Positions 41,416-50,886 of a DNA stretch of 64,000 nucleotides are shown piece after piece. Both the position numbers and the translations under genes were made by a program. The stretch comes from Alloyangia pacifica (GTDB lineage Bacteria; Pseudomonadota; Alphaproteobacteria; Rhodobacterales; Rhodobacteraceae): contig NZ_FOZW01000008.1 of assembly GCF_900116195.1 (NCBI RefSeq), positions 186,001 through 250,000 on the forward strand, in the 5' to 3' direction. The number at the start of each line of letters is the position of its first letter. Position 1 is the stretch's first letter. The notes under the pieces were generated by a model. It made no database searches and was not told where the DNA came from. It was given only the letters and a program-made list of their open reading frames with translations.

Positions 41416-43295
41416 GCGGGTTTCTCAAACTCCTCGCCCGCAACCGGCTGGCGCTGGCCGGGGGCATCGTCATGGCACTGGTGGTGCTGCTGGCGCTGGT
41501 CACGCCGCTGCTGCCGCTGGCCGATCCCGATGTCACCAACACCGGCGCGCGGTTTCAGCCGCCGTTCTCCGAGGGCGCCCTGCTGGGCACCGATCATCTG
41601 GGCCGGGACCTGCTGTCGCGGCTGCTCTGGGGCACGCGGCTGTCGCTGGCGGTGGGCTTTGCCGCGGCCATCGCGGCGGCCACCATCGGCGCGGCGGTGG
41701 GCATCGTCTCGGGCTTCTACGGGGGCCGCACCGACAACCTGATCATGCGCGGCGTCGATATGCTCATGGCCTTTCCCTATATCCTGCTGGCGCTGGCCAT
41801 CGTCGCGGCGCTGGGGCCGGGGCTGCTGAACGCGCTGATCGCCGTGGCGGCGGTCAACGTGCCGTTCTTCGCCCGCAACATCCGCGGCATCACCGTCGGC
41901 CTCGCACACCGCGAGTTCGTCGATGCCGCACGGCTCTCGGGCCTGTCGAACGCGCGCATCATCCTGTCGGAGATCCTGCCCAACGTGATCCCGGTGATCG
42001 TCATCGCCATGTCCACCACCATAGGCTGGATGATCCTCGAGACCGCGGGGCTCAGCTTCCTTGGCCTCGGCTCGCAGCCGCCGCAGGCGGATCTGGGCTC
42101 GATGCTGGGCGAGGCGCGCTCGGCGCTGATCACCAATCCGCACACCTCGGTGGTGCCGGGGCTGATGATCCTGATCATCGTCATGTCGATCAACCTGCTC
42201 GGCGACGGCGTGCGCGATGCGCTCGATCCGCGGCTGAAGTCCGGCGCGCTGTCGCGGCCGATGGCGGCGACGCGGGTGGACCGGCGCGGGCCTGTGCCCG
42301 AGAGCGCGGGGCAGGGGCTGCTGGAGGTACAGGAGTTGCAGACCCAGTTCCACGTCAAGGACCGCGTGTATCGCGCGGTGGGCGGCGTGTCGCTGCATGT
42401 GGAGCCCGGCGAATGCCTTGGCCTCATTGGCGAGAGCGGCTCGGGCAAGTCGGTCACCGCGCTCAGCGTCATGGGGCTGGTCGCCTCGCCGCCCGGGGTG
42501 ATCACCGGCGGCGCGGTGCGCTACGAGGGCGAGGATCTGATCGGCGCGCCCTACGGCCGTCTGCGCGACATGCGCGGGCGCAATGTGGCCTATATCTTCC
42601 AGGACCCGCTGGCGACGCTGCACCCGCTCTACCGGGTCGGCGACCAGCTCATCGAGGCGATCCGCGCGCACCGGCCCATCGGCCGCAGGGAGGGGCAGGC
42701 GCGGGCGCTGGAGCTGCTGAAGTCAGTGCGCATTCCCAACCCGGAAAAGCGGCTGACCGACTACCCGCACGAGCTGTCCGGCGGCATGCGCCAGCGCATC
42801 GGCATCGCCATGGCGCTGGCCAACGAACCCGACGTGATCATCGCCGACGAACCGACCACCGCGCTCGACGTGACGGTGCAGGCGCAGATCCTCGCGCTGC
42901 TCGACGACCTGCGGCGCGAACGCGGGCTGGCCATCGTCTTCATCACCCATGATTTCGGGGTGGTGGCGCAGCTCTGCGACCGGGTGGCGGTGATGTATGC
43001 CGGGCGCATCGTCGAGGAAGGGCCGACGCAGGCGATCCTCGAGCGGCCGCTGCATCCTTACACGGCGCGCTTGATGGCCTGCGTGCCCGAGCTTGGCACC
43101 GGCAAGCGCAGGCTCGAGGCGATCCCCGGGCTGCCGCCGGTGGTGGACCGCCTGCCCAAGGGCTGCGCCTTTGCCGAGCGCTGCACCCGGGCGCAGCCCG
43201 ACTGCCGGAAGGGCGAGATCGACCTCTACCGCGCCGGGCCGCGCGCGGTGCGCTGTATCCACCCCGAAGCGCCGCTGCAGGAGGCCGCCGAATGA
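41412..43295 (+). CDS. fused ABC permease-ATPase (DppC-DppD type)
   Basis: 627 residues, about twice the length of either part. Residues 1-275 are a DppC-type permease ([60 protein letters not shown]). After a linker of about 25 residues ([15 protein letters not shown]), a DppD-type ATPase begins near 302 with Walker A GESGSGKS at about 340, signature LSGGMRQR, Walker [13 protein letters not shown] and the C-terminal [15 protein letters not shown] cluster. There is no stop or frameshift between the two parts. Such permease/ATPase fusions are known in this transporter class. With one DppB and one separate DppF ATPase it makes a complete importer. Confidence 0.93.
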   Translation: MSGFLKLLARNRLALAGGIVMALVVLLALVTPLLPLADPDVTNTGARFQPPFSEGALLGTDHLGRDLLSRLLWGTRLSLAVGFAAAIAAATIGAAVGIVSGFYGGRTDNLIMRGVDMLMAFPYILLALAIVAALGPGLLNALIAVAAVNVPFFARNIRGITVGLAHREFVDAARLSGLSNARIILSEILPNVIPVIVIAMSTTIGWMILETAGLSFLGLGSQPPQADLGSMLGEARSALITNPHTSVVPGLMILIIVMSINLLGDGVRDALDPRLKSGALSRPMAATRVDRRGPVPESAGQGLLEVQELQTQFHVKDRVYRAVGGVSLHVEPGECLGLIGESGSGKSVTALSVMGLVASPPGVITGGAVRYEGEDLIGAPYGRLRDMRGRNVAYIFQDPLATLHPLYRVGDQLIEAIRAHRPIGRREGQARALELLKSVRIPNPEKRLTDYPHELSGGMRQRIGIAMALANEPDVIIADEPTTALDVTVQAQILALLDDLRRERGLAIVFITHDFGVVAQLCDRVAVMYAGRIVEEGPTQAILERPLHPYTARLMACVPELGTGKRRLEAIPGLPPVVDRLPKGCAFAERCTRAQPDCRKGEIDLYRAGPRAVRCIHPEAPLQEAAE

Positions 43296-44248
43296 GCATC
43301 GCGCTGAAACTGACGGATCTGTCGAAGTCCTTCGCAGTGGGGCGGCGCCTTTTCGGTGGTCCGGTGGGCCATGTCCACGCGGTGCATCCGATCACGCTTG
43401 AGGTACCCCAGGGCGAGACGCTGGGCATTGTCGGCGAGAGCGGCTGCGGCAAGTCCACGCTGGCGCGGCTGCTGGTGGGGCTGATCGCGCCGACGACCGG
43501 CAGCATCGAGATCGATGGCGCGGCGCTGGACAACGCGAACCCGGCCATTTTCGGCAAACGCATCCAGTACGTCTTCCAGGACCCGATCTCCTCGCTCAAC
43601 CCGCGCAAGACGATCCGGCAGATCATGGAGTCGCCGCTGAAGCGCCTGCACGGCATGGGCAAGGCCGAGCGCGACCGGCGGATTTCCGAGATCTTCGCGA
43701 GCGTGAACCTGCGCGAGGAGTTCCTCGAACGCTACCCGCACGAATTCTCCGGCGGGCAGGCGCAGCGCATCGGCATCGCGCGGGCGCTGGCGGCGCAGGC
43801 CAGCATCCTGATCCTCGACGAGCCGGTCTCGGCGCTGGATGTGTCGGTGCAGGCGCAGGTGCTGAACCTGCTGGCCGACCTCAAGGCGGAGTTCGGGCTG
43901 ACCTATCTCTTCATCTCGCACGACTTGGCGGTGGTCGAGGCGGTGAGCGACCGGATCGCGGTGCTCTACTTCGGCTCGGTGGTCGAACTGGGCCCGGCCG
44001 AGGAGGTGTTCCGCGCGCCGCGCCATCCCTACACGAAGCTGCTCGCAGACAGCGCGCCGGTGGTGGGGCGTCCGCTCAAGGCGCCCGAGCAAAAGGGCAC
44101 CGAGCTGCCCGACCCGCTGAACCCACCGCCCGGCTGCGCCTTTGCCGCGCGCTGCCCGCGTGCGAGTGATCGCTGCCGCGCCGAGGTCCCGCGGCTCGAA
44201 GCGGCAGGCGGGACTACGCAGGTGGCCTGTTTCCACCCGCTGACGTGA
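43292..44248 (+). CDS. peptide-type ABC transporter ATP-binding protein (DppF type)
   Basis: 318 residues, starting with an ATGA overlap with the fusion gene. Walker [10 protein letters not shown], signature FSGGQAQRIG, Walker B ILILDEPVSALDVSVQ, H-loop ISHD. The C terminus has the PPPGCAFAARCPRASDRC cysteine cluster of the OppD/F family. Note FSGGQ rather than LSGGQ. It completes the operon; the next 450 bases are gene-free. Confidence 0.92.
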   Translation: MSIALKLTDLSKSFAVGRRLFGGPVGHVHAVHPITLEVPQGETLGIVGESGCGKSTLARLLVGLIAPTTGSIEIDGAALDNANPAIFGKRIQYVFQDPISSLNPRKTIRQIMESPLKRLHGMGKAERDRRISEIFASVNLREEFLERYPHEFSGGQAQRIGIARALAAQASILILDEPVSALDVSVQAQVLNLLADLKAEFGLTYLFISHDLAVVEAVSDRIAVLYFGSVVELGPAEEVFRAPRHPYTKLLADSAPVVGRPLKAPEQKGTELPDPLNPPPGCAFAARCPRASDRCRAEVPRLEAAGGTTQVACFHPLT

Positions 44249-44699
44249 CGGTGGCGGTCAGGTGAAACTTCGGTGGCTCCGCCAAGTTTTGCGGTCGGCA
44301 CGAGTAGGTGCCTGCGCGTGGTGCAGGTCGTGGGAGCGCATCGCTTAGAGCATTGCCCCTTGCCGGCCACCGCCGGGGCGAGATTGGCTTCGCTGAGCCG
44401 GGCGGCCAAGGTCTTGGCAACTCGCATTCGACGGCGACGTGCAGGAAGTCGTCCCGACAGAGCTGGTCCGGGTCCATCTTAATCATCTCGGAGCGTGATT
44501 GGCGGCAAGGCGCCACGAACCTCGCCCTCTGCGCTGCACCGCAACGCGCGCCGACGAAACCTGCCCTGATGCGCGGCCCGGAGGGCGCGGGCGTGGTGCC
44601 GTCTTCACCCGAGGACGAGGTACTTTGCGGCCCGCTGCGCGACGCGGCCGGGAGCTATCCCGGCCACGATATGGGTTCACCCGGCAGAGCGGGGCCGAT
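44249..44699. other. 450-base gap without a supported gene
   Basis: Short frames exist on both strands, none with a recognisable domain. A degenerate transposase or other remnant is possible but I cannot identify one. The region marks the border between the GntR-linked importer and the Gly/Asn-rich gene, which points toward it from the other side. Confidence 0.45.
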
Positions 44700-45962
44700 T
44701 CAGAGCGAAGCGGCTTGCTCCTCGACCACGGCTTCGCCCTCAGCGGCATCTTCTTCGCCGTCCTCTTCAGCGTCGTCCGTGCCGTCGGCGAGATCGTCCT
44801 CCTCGAAGGTCTCGTCGCTGACTTCGGCCTCGCGGGCGGCCTGTTCCTCGAGCGCGGCCGCCACGGCCTCGGGGTCGGGGTTGGCAGCGCGGATAGCCTC
44901 GAGGAGTGCGGCGGCCTCCTCTTCGGAAAGCGCGCCCCTGGCACTGTCGAGAAGCGCAGCCTCGGCCTCGGCGACCGACTGCTCGGCGATGGCGAAGTCC
45001 TGCTCGGACGGCGCGCCGCCATCGATCACCGCCTGCGCCTCGGCGAGCTGCTCCTCGGTCGGCTGGACCTGGCCCTCGATCTGCGCCTGCGCCTCGGTGG
45101 TGTCGGGGTAGTCGAGCACCTCCTGCGCCGCGGCCTTGGCCTCTTCGGTGGCCTCGGGGTCGTCCAGCACGGCCTGCGCCGCCAGAACCTCGTCCTCGGT
45201 CGGCTTGTTCTCGACGAGCGAGAAGGCCTCGGCCAGAGCCAGCGTCTCCTCGGCGGCGACAACGGCGTCTGCGTAGGCGGCGCGGGCAGTTGCGGCGTCG
45301 CTCGCGAGGTAGTCGGCCACGGCCAGCGCCGCGGCGAGGCTCACCGGCCCCTTGCCGGTCGCGTAATTGCCGTTGGCGATATGCGCCTCTTTGGCGCGCG
45401 GGCTCGAATGCAGCGCGCCGTTCAGCTTGCCCAGGGCGCTGGCGTGGAGGGTATCCTTGACCTTGCCGGGGCGCGATGCGGGAGGCCGCACCGAGACCTC
45501 GGGTGCCTTCTGCTTAGGGCTGACCGATACGGTGCGGGTTGCGGCCGTTGCCTTGGCCTTGCGCGTTTCCTTGGGCTTTTCAGCGCCGCCGAACAGGCCT
45601 CCGATCCCGGACTTCAGGCTGCGGCCGAGGCTGGTGAAATCCTCTTGAATGGCGCGACCGAGGGCCTTGCCCCCCTTGTTTCCCTGGCTGGAGTTTCCGC
45701 CACTGCTGCGGGCCGAGGCGGATTTGCCGCCGCCCTTGCCCGAGTTGCCGCGGTCACTGTCGGACTTGCCGGAGTTCCCGCCCCCTTTGCCTCCACCGTT
45801 GCCGCCGCCGTTACCACCACCTTTGCCGCCACCATTGCCGTTGCCACCGGCCTTGTCGCTCTTGGCGTAGGCTTGGTCTGCGGTCACAACCGTCACGATC
45901 GGCGCGACGACAAACGTGGACAGCGCCAGGGCCGAGACACCAATTCTCAGAAACGTCAGCAT
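44700..45962 (-). CDS. exported low-complexity protein: Gly/Asn-rich head, Ala/Glu-rich acidic tail
   Basis: 420 residues. Signal peptide ISALALSTFVV-like (residues 6-33, cleavage after QAYA). Residues 35-95 are Gly/Asn/Lys/Ser-rich with repeated GGGNGGG units. Residues 150-250 contain a more ordered segment (HASALGKLNGALHSSPRAKEAHIANGN) that resembles short conserved stretches in other roseobacter exported proteins (from memory). From 250 on it is Ala/Glu-rich and predicted helical, ending in an acidic block (EEDDLADGTDDAEEDGEEDA). No enzyme motif. A cell-surface or periplasmic structural or ion-binding role is conceivable. I do not recognise a named family. Confidence 0.75.
   Translation of the reverse strand: MLTFLRIGVSALALSTFVVAPIVTVVTADQAYAKSDKAGGNGNGGGKGGGNGGGNGGGKGGGNSGKSDSDRGNSGKGGGKSASARSSGGNSSQGNKGGKALGRAIQEDFTSLGRSLKSGIGGLFGGAEKPKETRKAKATAATRTVSVSPKQKAPEVSVRPPASRPGKVKDTLHASALGKLNGALHSSPRAKEAHIANGNYATGKGPVSLAAALAVADYLASDAATARAAYADAVVAAEETLALAEAFSLVENKPTEDEVLAAQAVLDDPEATEEAKAAAQEVLDYPDTTEAQAQIEGQVQPTEEQLAEAQAVIDGGAPSEQDFAIAEQSVAEAEAALLDSARGALSEEEAAALLEAIRAANPDPEAVAAALEEQAAREAEVSDETFEEDDLADGTDDAEEDGEEDAAEGEAVVEEQAASL
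45775..45850 (-). repeat. degenerate GGC/AAC trinucleotide repeat coding for (Gly)n-Asn
   Basis: Tandem units of about 12 bases encode GGGN, the low-complexity head of the exported protein. The codons vary (GGC, GGT, GGA; AAC, AAT), so selection is on the protein and not on a simple DNA repeat. Confidence 0.7.
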
Positions 45963-46199
45963 TTTTTATCTCCCTTCGGTCGCCGCCGTGGGGGCAGCTG
46001 CCTATTTCTTCACCGTCGTTTGATCAGGGCTTCGGGGCAGAAGTAGGGCGCGTGGAGGGGGTTCGAGCAGCGCGGCGGGCGCATTCCTGCCCAATACGTG
46101 CAGAGCTCTGTCGCAATCAGTTTCTGCCGAGACACCTGTCGAACTTGCGGCACCGGCGCTCGGTATCCCTTCACCGCGACCGGGCGGCGCGATCCGGCG

Positions 46200-47006
46200 T
46201 CAGAGCTGTTCGACCTCGAAGGTCCAGGCGCCCGGCGCCATATCATTGCGCACGAGCTGCACGATCCGCGGATCGAGCGCCTCCGGCGGAAACAGACCGC
46301 ATTGCGCCATCGCCCTCCGGGCATCGACATTCTGTCCCAGGTAGTCGAGCACCACCCGCGAGGCGGCCGGCTTGCGTCCGCGTTTCAGGGGGCCGCCGGT
46401 CTGGATGCCCAGCAGGTAGTCGATCCCGGCGCTATAGGAGGGGTAGAGGATCATCTGGGTGATCGAGGAGGACAGCATAGCTTCGTTTTCCACGACATTG
46501 ATGCGCTCCCCGAGAAAGAACACCATGCCCTCGTACTTGAAGACGTCCTGCGCGCCGCCCTGTACCGAGACCTCGCGCTCGATGTTCTTCCACAGGTAGT
46601 AGCCGTCCTTGCGGGTGATCTGCGCGTAGGAGCGCATGATCCGCCCGGGATTGCTGTAGGAATGGAAGTAGCGGAAATAGCCGCCGCAGTAACGGTCGAG
46701 CGGCTCGGAAAACTGGTTGAGCCGTTTCAGCGTCGGGCCGAGCGGTGTGGCTTCGACCTCGCCGCCAGGGCGTCGGCGCAGTGCGATCAGCTCGGTGAAA
46801 CGCGCCGGTTCCATCAGCAGCTCCGCCTCGGTCACCCCGAAGAAGTCGCAGATCTTGCGCATGTTGTGCCGCGACGGGCGGACGGTGCCGGAGAGGTACT
46901 TGTTGAACTGCTGGCGGTTGATTCCAATCCGCCGGCAGACATGCGCGATGGAGGGGAAGAGCGTGCAGGCGAAGGCGAGGTTGGCGGAAACCGGGTCAAC
47001 AGTCAT
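46200..47006 (-). CDS. XRE-type helix-turn-helix regulator
   Basis: 268 residues. N-terminal HTH at about 17-60 (SIAHVCRRIGINRQQFNKYLSGTVRPSRHNMRKICDFFGV), of the Cro/C1 kind that recognises DNA with a small helical bundle. The remaining 200 residues (YCGGYFRYFHSYSNPGRIMRSYAQITRKDGYY...) do not match a common ligand domain that I recognise and may be the sensor. It is divergent from the CocE gene with 114 bases between, which makes it the likely regulator of the CocE/ABC cluster. It starts 37 codons before the HTH core with no alternative. Confidence 0.8.
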   Translation of the reverse strand: MTVDPVSANLAFACTLFPSIAHVCRRIGINRQQFNKYLSGTVRPSRHNMRKICDFFGVTEAELLMEPARFTELIALRRRPGGEVEATPLGPTLKRLNQFSEPLDRYCGGYFRYFHSYSNPGRIMRSYAQITRKDGYYLWKNIEREVSVQGGAQDVFKYEGMVFFLGERINVVENEAMLSSSITQMILYPSYSAGIDYLLGIQTGGPLKRGRKPAASRVVLDYLGQNVDARRAMAQCGLFPPEALDPRIVQLVRNDMAPGAWTFEVEQL

Positions 47007-47120
47007 GACCTGAAGCTACCTGACGCACTTTGGAAGTCAACCTGCGCCATACCGCGAAATTGTGACGCTGTCCTGCGCATGTCACGATCTGCTCCAGTGA
47101 TACGAAAAGGACGCCGCCGC

Positions 47121-49127
47121 ATGGACCAGCTCAGCCCGCTTCACGAGGTCATCGAGGAACGCCACGTCGAGATCCCGCTGCCCGACGGCTGCATCCTCGC
47201 GGCGCGCATCTGGCGCCCGGCGGACGGTGCGCCGGTGCCGGCGATCTTCGAGTACCTGCCCTATCGCAAGGGCGACGGCACGCTGGCCCGCGATGCGGTG
47301 CGGGCCCCCTATATAGCGGCGCGCGGCTATGCCTACGTGCGCGTTGACCTGCGCGGCACCGGCGAGTCCGAGGGCCTGATGGTCGACGAGTACACCGCGC
47401 AGGAACTGCAGGACGGGTGTGACGTGATCGCCTGGATCGCGGCGCAGGACTGGTGCGACGGCGGCGTCGGCATGGTCGGCATCTCCTGGGGCGGTTTCAA
47501 CGGCCTGCAGGTTGCCGCGCTGCGGCCGCCCGCCCTTAAAGCCGTGGTTTCGATCGCCTCGACCGACGATCGCTACGCCGACGACGTGCACTACATGGGC
47601 GGCACGATGGTGGTGGATCAGATCTCCTGGGCCTCGCACATGTTCGCCATCAACACCCTGCCGCCGGACCCCGATCTGGTTGGCGAGAAGTGGCGCGAGA
47701 TGTGGATGCAGCGGCTTACCGGCTCGGGCCTGTGGTTGAAGAATTGGGCCGAGCATCAGCGCCGCGACGACTTTTGGAAGCACGGCTCGGTCTGCGAGGA
47801 CATCAGCCGCATCGAGGTGCCGGTCTACGCCGTGTCGGGTTGGGCCGACGGCTACTGCCGCACGGTCTTTCGCCTGATGGAGAGCCTGCAGGGACCGAAG
47901 AAGGGCCTCGTCGGCCCATGGTCGCACAAATATCCGCACATCGGCGTGCCGGGGCCGGCGATCGACTGGAACGGCGAGGAGCTGCGCTGGTGGGATCAGT
48001 GGCTGAAGCGGATCGAGACCGGCATCATGGACGAGCCGCAGCTGCGCCTCTACATGCAGGACCACGCCGAGCCCGCCAGTTTCTACGCCCATCGCGACGG
48101 CCGCTGGGTGGAAGAGCCGAGCTGGCCCTCGCCGAATGTGGTGCGCACCGGGCTCACGCTTGGCGCGGACGGCTCGCTGGGGCGGGATGACGCGCCGGCC
48201 GGCTTCCGCGAGATCCGCTCGCCGCTCGGCACCGGCATCGCGGGGGGAAAGTGGTGCTCCTACGCCAAGCCCGGCGACCAGCCGGTCGACCAGCGCCGCG
48301 ACGACGCCGGCAGCCTGGTCTTCGAGACGACGCCGCTGGAGCGCCCGCTGGAGATCGCCGGAGACACCAAGCTGGAGCTGACCTTCACCGTCGACCAGCC
48401 GGTCGCGCAGGTGGCGGCGCGACTCGTCGACGTGGCGCCGGATGGTGCGGCGACACGGGTCAGCTACGGGCTGCTCAACCTCACGCATCGGGACAGCCAC
48501 GAGACGCCCGAGGCGCTGGTGCCCGGCGAGGTCTACACCGCCACCGTGCCGTTCAAGCATGTGGCGCAGACCTTCCGCGCCGGCCACTGCCTGCGGCTGG
48601 CGATCTCGACCAGCTATTTCCCGATCGCCTGGCCGGCACCCGAGGCGGCGACGCTGCGCGTCGACACCGCGGCGAGCCGGCTGGTCCTGCCGCTGCGCGC
48701 CGCGACCGACGACCCGGAGCCGCGCGATCTGGGCACGCCGAAGGGCGCCGCGCCGATGGAAAAGGACGTGCTGGCACCCGGCCGTTCCGACTGGGTGGTC
48801 AGCGAGAATCTGGCCACGGGCGAGACCGAGGTGCGGATCACCGACGACAGCGGCCGCATCCGCATCGCCGACAATGGGCTGACCACCGGGGCCTGCGGCG
48901 TCGAGACCTATTCGTTCAGCGGCACCGACTGGCGCTCGTTCAAGGGGCATGTTGTCTGGGATCTCGACATGTCGCGGGGTGACTGGCGGATGTCGAGCCG
49001 CACCGAGACCGAGATGACCGCAACAGCCACGCATTTCGTCATCAAGGCGAGGCTCGTCGCCAAGGAAGGCGAGGCCGTCGCCCATGCGCAGGATTGGGTC
49101 TGCGAAATCCCGCGTGACCTCGCGTGA
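47121..49127 (+). CDS. CocE/NonD-family hydrolase (X-Pro dipeptidyl-peptidase-like serine hydrolase)
   Basis: 668 residues from MDQLSPLHEVIE, preceded by AAAAGGA. The alpha/beta-hydrolase domain has GISWGGFNG with nucleophile Ser122, the acid in SGWADGYC and His in PWSHKYPH. A cap region lies between about 160 and 260. The C-terminal jelly-roll (LEIAGDTKLELTF, LRLAISTSYFPIAWP) is the domain typical of CocE and S15 peptidases. Known members hydrolyse cocaine, glutaryl-7-ACA or Xaa-Pro peptides; the neighbouring peptide-type importer makes an intracellular amide or ester substrate likely. No signal peptide is visible. It seems to head the importer operon (146 bases to the binding protein). Confidence 0.92.
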   Translation: MDQLSPLHEVIEERHVEIPLPDGCILAARIWRPADGAPVPAIFEYLPYRKGDGTLARDAVRAPYIAARGYAYVRVDLRGTGESEGLMVDEYTAQELQDGCDVIAWIAAQDWCDGGVGMVGISWGGFNGLQVAALRPPALKAVVSIASTDDRYADDVHYMGGTMVVDQISWASHMFAINTLPPDPDLVGEKWREMWMQRLTGSGLWLKNWAEHQRRDDFWKHGSVCEDISRIEVPVYAVSGWADGYCRTVFRLMESLQGPKKGLVGPWSHKYPHIGVPGPAIDWNGEELRWWDQWLKRIETGIMDEPQLRLYMQDHAEPASFYAHRDGRWVEEPSWPSPNVVRTGLTLGADGSLGRDDAPAGFREIRSPLGTGIAGGKWCSYAKPGDQPVDQRRDDAGSLVFETTPLERPLEIAGDTKLELTFTVDQPVAQVAARLVDVAPDGAATRVSYGLLNLTHRDSHETPEALVPGEVYTATVPFKHVAQTFRAGHCLRLAISTSYFPIAWPAPEAATLRVDTAASRLVLPLRAATDDPEPRDLGTPKGAAPMEKDVLAPGRSDWVVSENLATGETEVRITDDSGRIRIADNGLTTGACGVETYSFSGTDWRSFKGHVVWDLDMSRGDWRMSSRTETEMTATATHFVIKARLVAKEGEAVAHAQDWVCEIPRDLA

Positions 49128-49273
49128 CCGGGACCCCGGCGCTGCAGCGCGTGCCGGGGCATGAAATACTGATCCGGAAATCCCGGCAGGCGGGTGGGGG
49201 CGCTGCAAGGGCAATGTCCCCGCCAGACACAACCAACGAAGGCCGAAACGGCCAGCTCACAGGGAGTATCAGA

Positions 49274-50866
49274 ATGACCGAACAGACCATTGCCGCAAAC
49301 CCGGGCATCGGCCGCCGTGCCTTCCTGCGCGGTGCCACCGCCACCGGGCTCGCCGCCGCCACCCTGCCGCTTGGCTCGCGCATCTGGGCGCAGTCGGGCA
49401 AGGTGCTGCGCGTCAGCTCCTATGCTGATATCGACGCGCTCGATCCGGGCTTCTACCAGAACGGCTACAACGTCGACGTGATGAACTGCATCTACTCCAA
49501 GCTGGTGCGCTACGTGCCCGGCCGCGAGTGGGACTGGGAACTCGAGGCCGCCGAGGAGATCGAGCAGGTCGACGACACCCACATCCGCTTCAAGCTCAGG
49601 CCCGGCATCATGTTCACCGGCGGCTACGGCGAGATGACCGCCGAGGACGTGAAGTTCTCCTTCGAGCGGGTGCTCGAGCACGACAGCCCGGTGAAGAGCG
49701 ACTGGGGCCCGCTGGACCACGTCGAGGTGACCGGCACCTACGAGGGCACCATCGTCCTGAAGGAACCGTTCCAGCCGCTGTGGAGCATAACGCTGCCCTA
49801 TGGCACCGGTCATATCGTCTCGAAGAAGGCGGTGATGGAAGCCACCGAGAGCGGCGGCAATTTCGGCATGGAGCCGCCCGCCTACTCCGGCCCCTACATC
49901 CTGAAGGAATGGAAGCCGAACCAATACGTGCATCTGGTGCGCAACCCCGAGTGGACCGGCGAGGCGCCGGGTTTCGACGAGATCCGCATCTTGCCGATGG
50001 ATGACACCAAGACCGCCGAGCGCGCCTATGAGGCCGGTGATCTCGACTACACCGAGATCACCCTGTCGTCGCTGGCGCAGTACCGCGGCAACGTGCCCGC
50101 CGAGACGGTGATCGAGGAGTATCCCTCGCTCTACTACGTCTGGCTGGGCATGAACCTCGACAACCCGGCGCTCGGCGACGAGAACCTGCGCAAGGCGATC
50201 CAGTATGCGATCAACGCCGAGCAGATCATCGACGCCGCCTATTTCGGCGAAGCCGCGCCGGCCACCGGGCTGATCGCGCCGGGCCTGCCAGGCCACCGCG
50301 AGACGCCGTCGGTGCCGGTCGCGGGGGACCTCGACAAGGCGCGCGAATACCTCGAGGCCGCCGGCGGTCCGCCGTCCGAGCCGCTGACCATCGACGCGCT
50401 CAACGCCACGGTCTGGAAGACCATGGCCGAGGTGATCCAGGCGCAGCTGGCGCAGATCGGCATCCAGACGCAGATCAACGTGCAGGACTCCGGCTCGTTC
50501 TGGACGCTGGGCATGGAAAGCGAGGGCGCGCGTTGGAAGGACATGCAACTGGTGCTCAACCGCTTCTCGATGCTGCCCGACCCCTACTACGCCACAAGCT
50601 GGTTCGTCACCGACCAGGTGGGCGTGTGGAACTGGGAGCGCTTCTCGAGCGAAGAGTTCGACGCGCTGCACCAGCAGGCGCTGAGCGAGGCCGACGCCGA
50701 GGCACGCGCCGAGATGTACCGCAAGATGCAGGAGCTGATGGAGGCCAGCGGCGCCTACAAGTTCATCACCCATGAAGGCACGCCGGTGATGTACCGCGAG
50801 GGGCTGGAGCCGGCACTGCGCCCGGACGGCCGCCCGCTGTTCATCGACTTCAAGGGCGACGTGTAA
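49274..50866 (+). CDS. ABC transporter substrate-binding protein, family 5 (third peptide-type system)
   Basis: 530 residues from the ATG after AGGGAGTATC. Twin-arginine signal GRRAFLRGATATGLAAATLPLG, cleaved near residue 40. SBP_bac_5 motifs: SYADIDALDPGFYQNGYNVDVMNCIYSKLVRY, IRFKLRPGIMFTGGYGEMTAEDVKFSFERVL, YSGPYILKEWKPNQ, NLRKAIQYAINAEQI. It is followed by two permeases and two ATPases in the same direction. Export in folded form by Tat is predicted by the RR motif and the moderately hydrophobic stretch. Confidence 0.92.
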   Translation: MTEQTIAANPGIGRRAFLRGATATGLAAATLPLGSRIWAQSGKVLRVSSYADIDALDPGFYQNGYNVDVMNCIYSKLVRYVPGREWDWELEAAEEIEQVDDTHIRFKLRPGIMFTGGYGEMTAEDVKFSFERVLEHDSPVKSDWGPLDHVEVTGTYEGTIVLKEPFQPLWSITLPYGTGHIVSKKAVMEATESGGNFGMEPPAYSGPYILKEWKPNQYVHLVRNPEWTGEAPGFDEIRILPMDDTKTAERAYEAGDLDYTEITLSSLAQYRGNVPAETVIEEYPSLYYVWLGMNLDNPALGDENLRKAIQYAINAEQIIDAAYFGEAAPATGLIAPGLPGHRETPSVPVAGDLDKAREYLEAAGGPPSEPLTIDALNATVWKTMAEVIQAQLAQIGIQTQINVQDSGSFWTLGMESEGARWKDMQLVLNRFSMLPDPYYATSWFVTDQVGVWNWERFSSEEFDALHQQALSEADAEARAEMYRKMQELMEASGAYKFITHEGTPVMYREGLEPALRPDGRPLFIDFKGDV

Positions 50867-50886
50867 GAGAAGGGAGACCGCGACCC

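Noticed and set aside
44214-44516. 100-codon minus-strand frame, considered as a transposase remnant
   Set aside because: No catalytic motif or terminal inverted repeats could be identified.
45775-45850. Regular repeats considered as a CRISPR or tandem repeat array
   Set aside because: Units are short, degenerate codon repeats inside an open frame encoding GGGN; no spacers.
46098-47120. Plus-strand extension of the CocE frame by 341 codons
   Set aside because: It covers the XRE gene on the opposite strand and lacks similarity; the ATG at 47121 has a ribosome-binding site and begins the family sequence.
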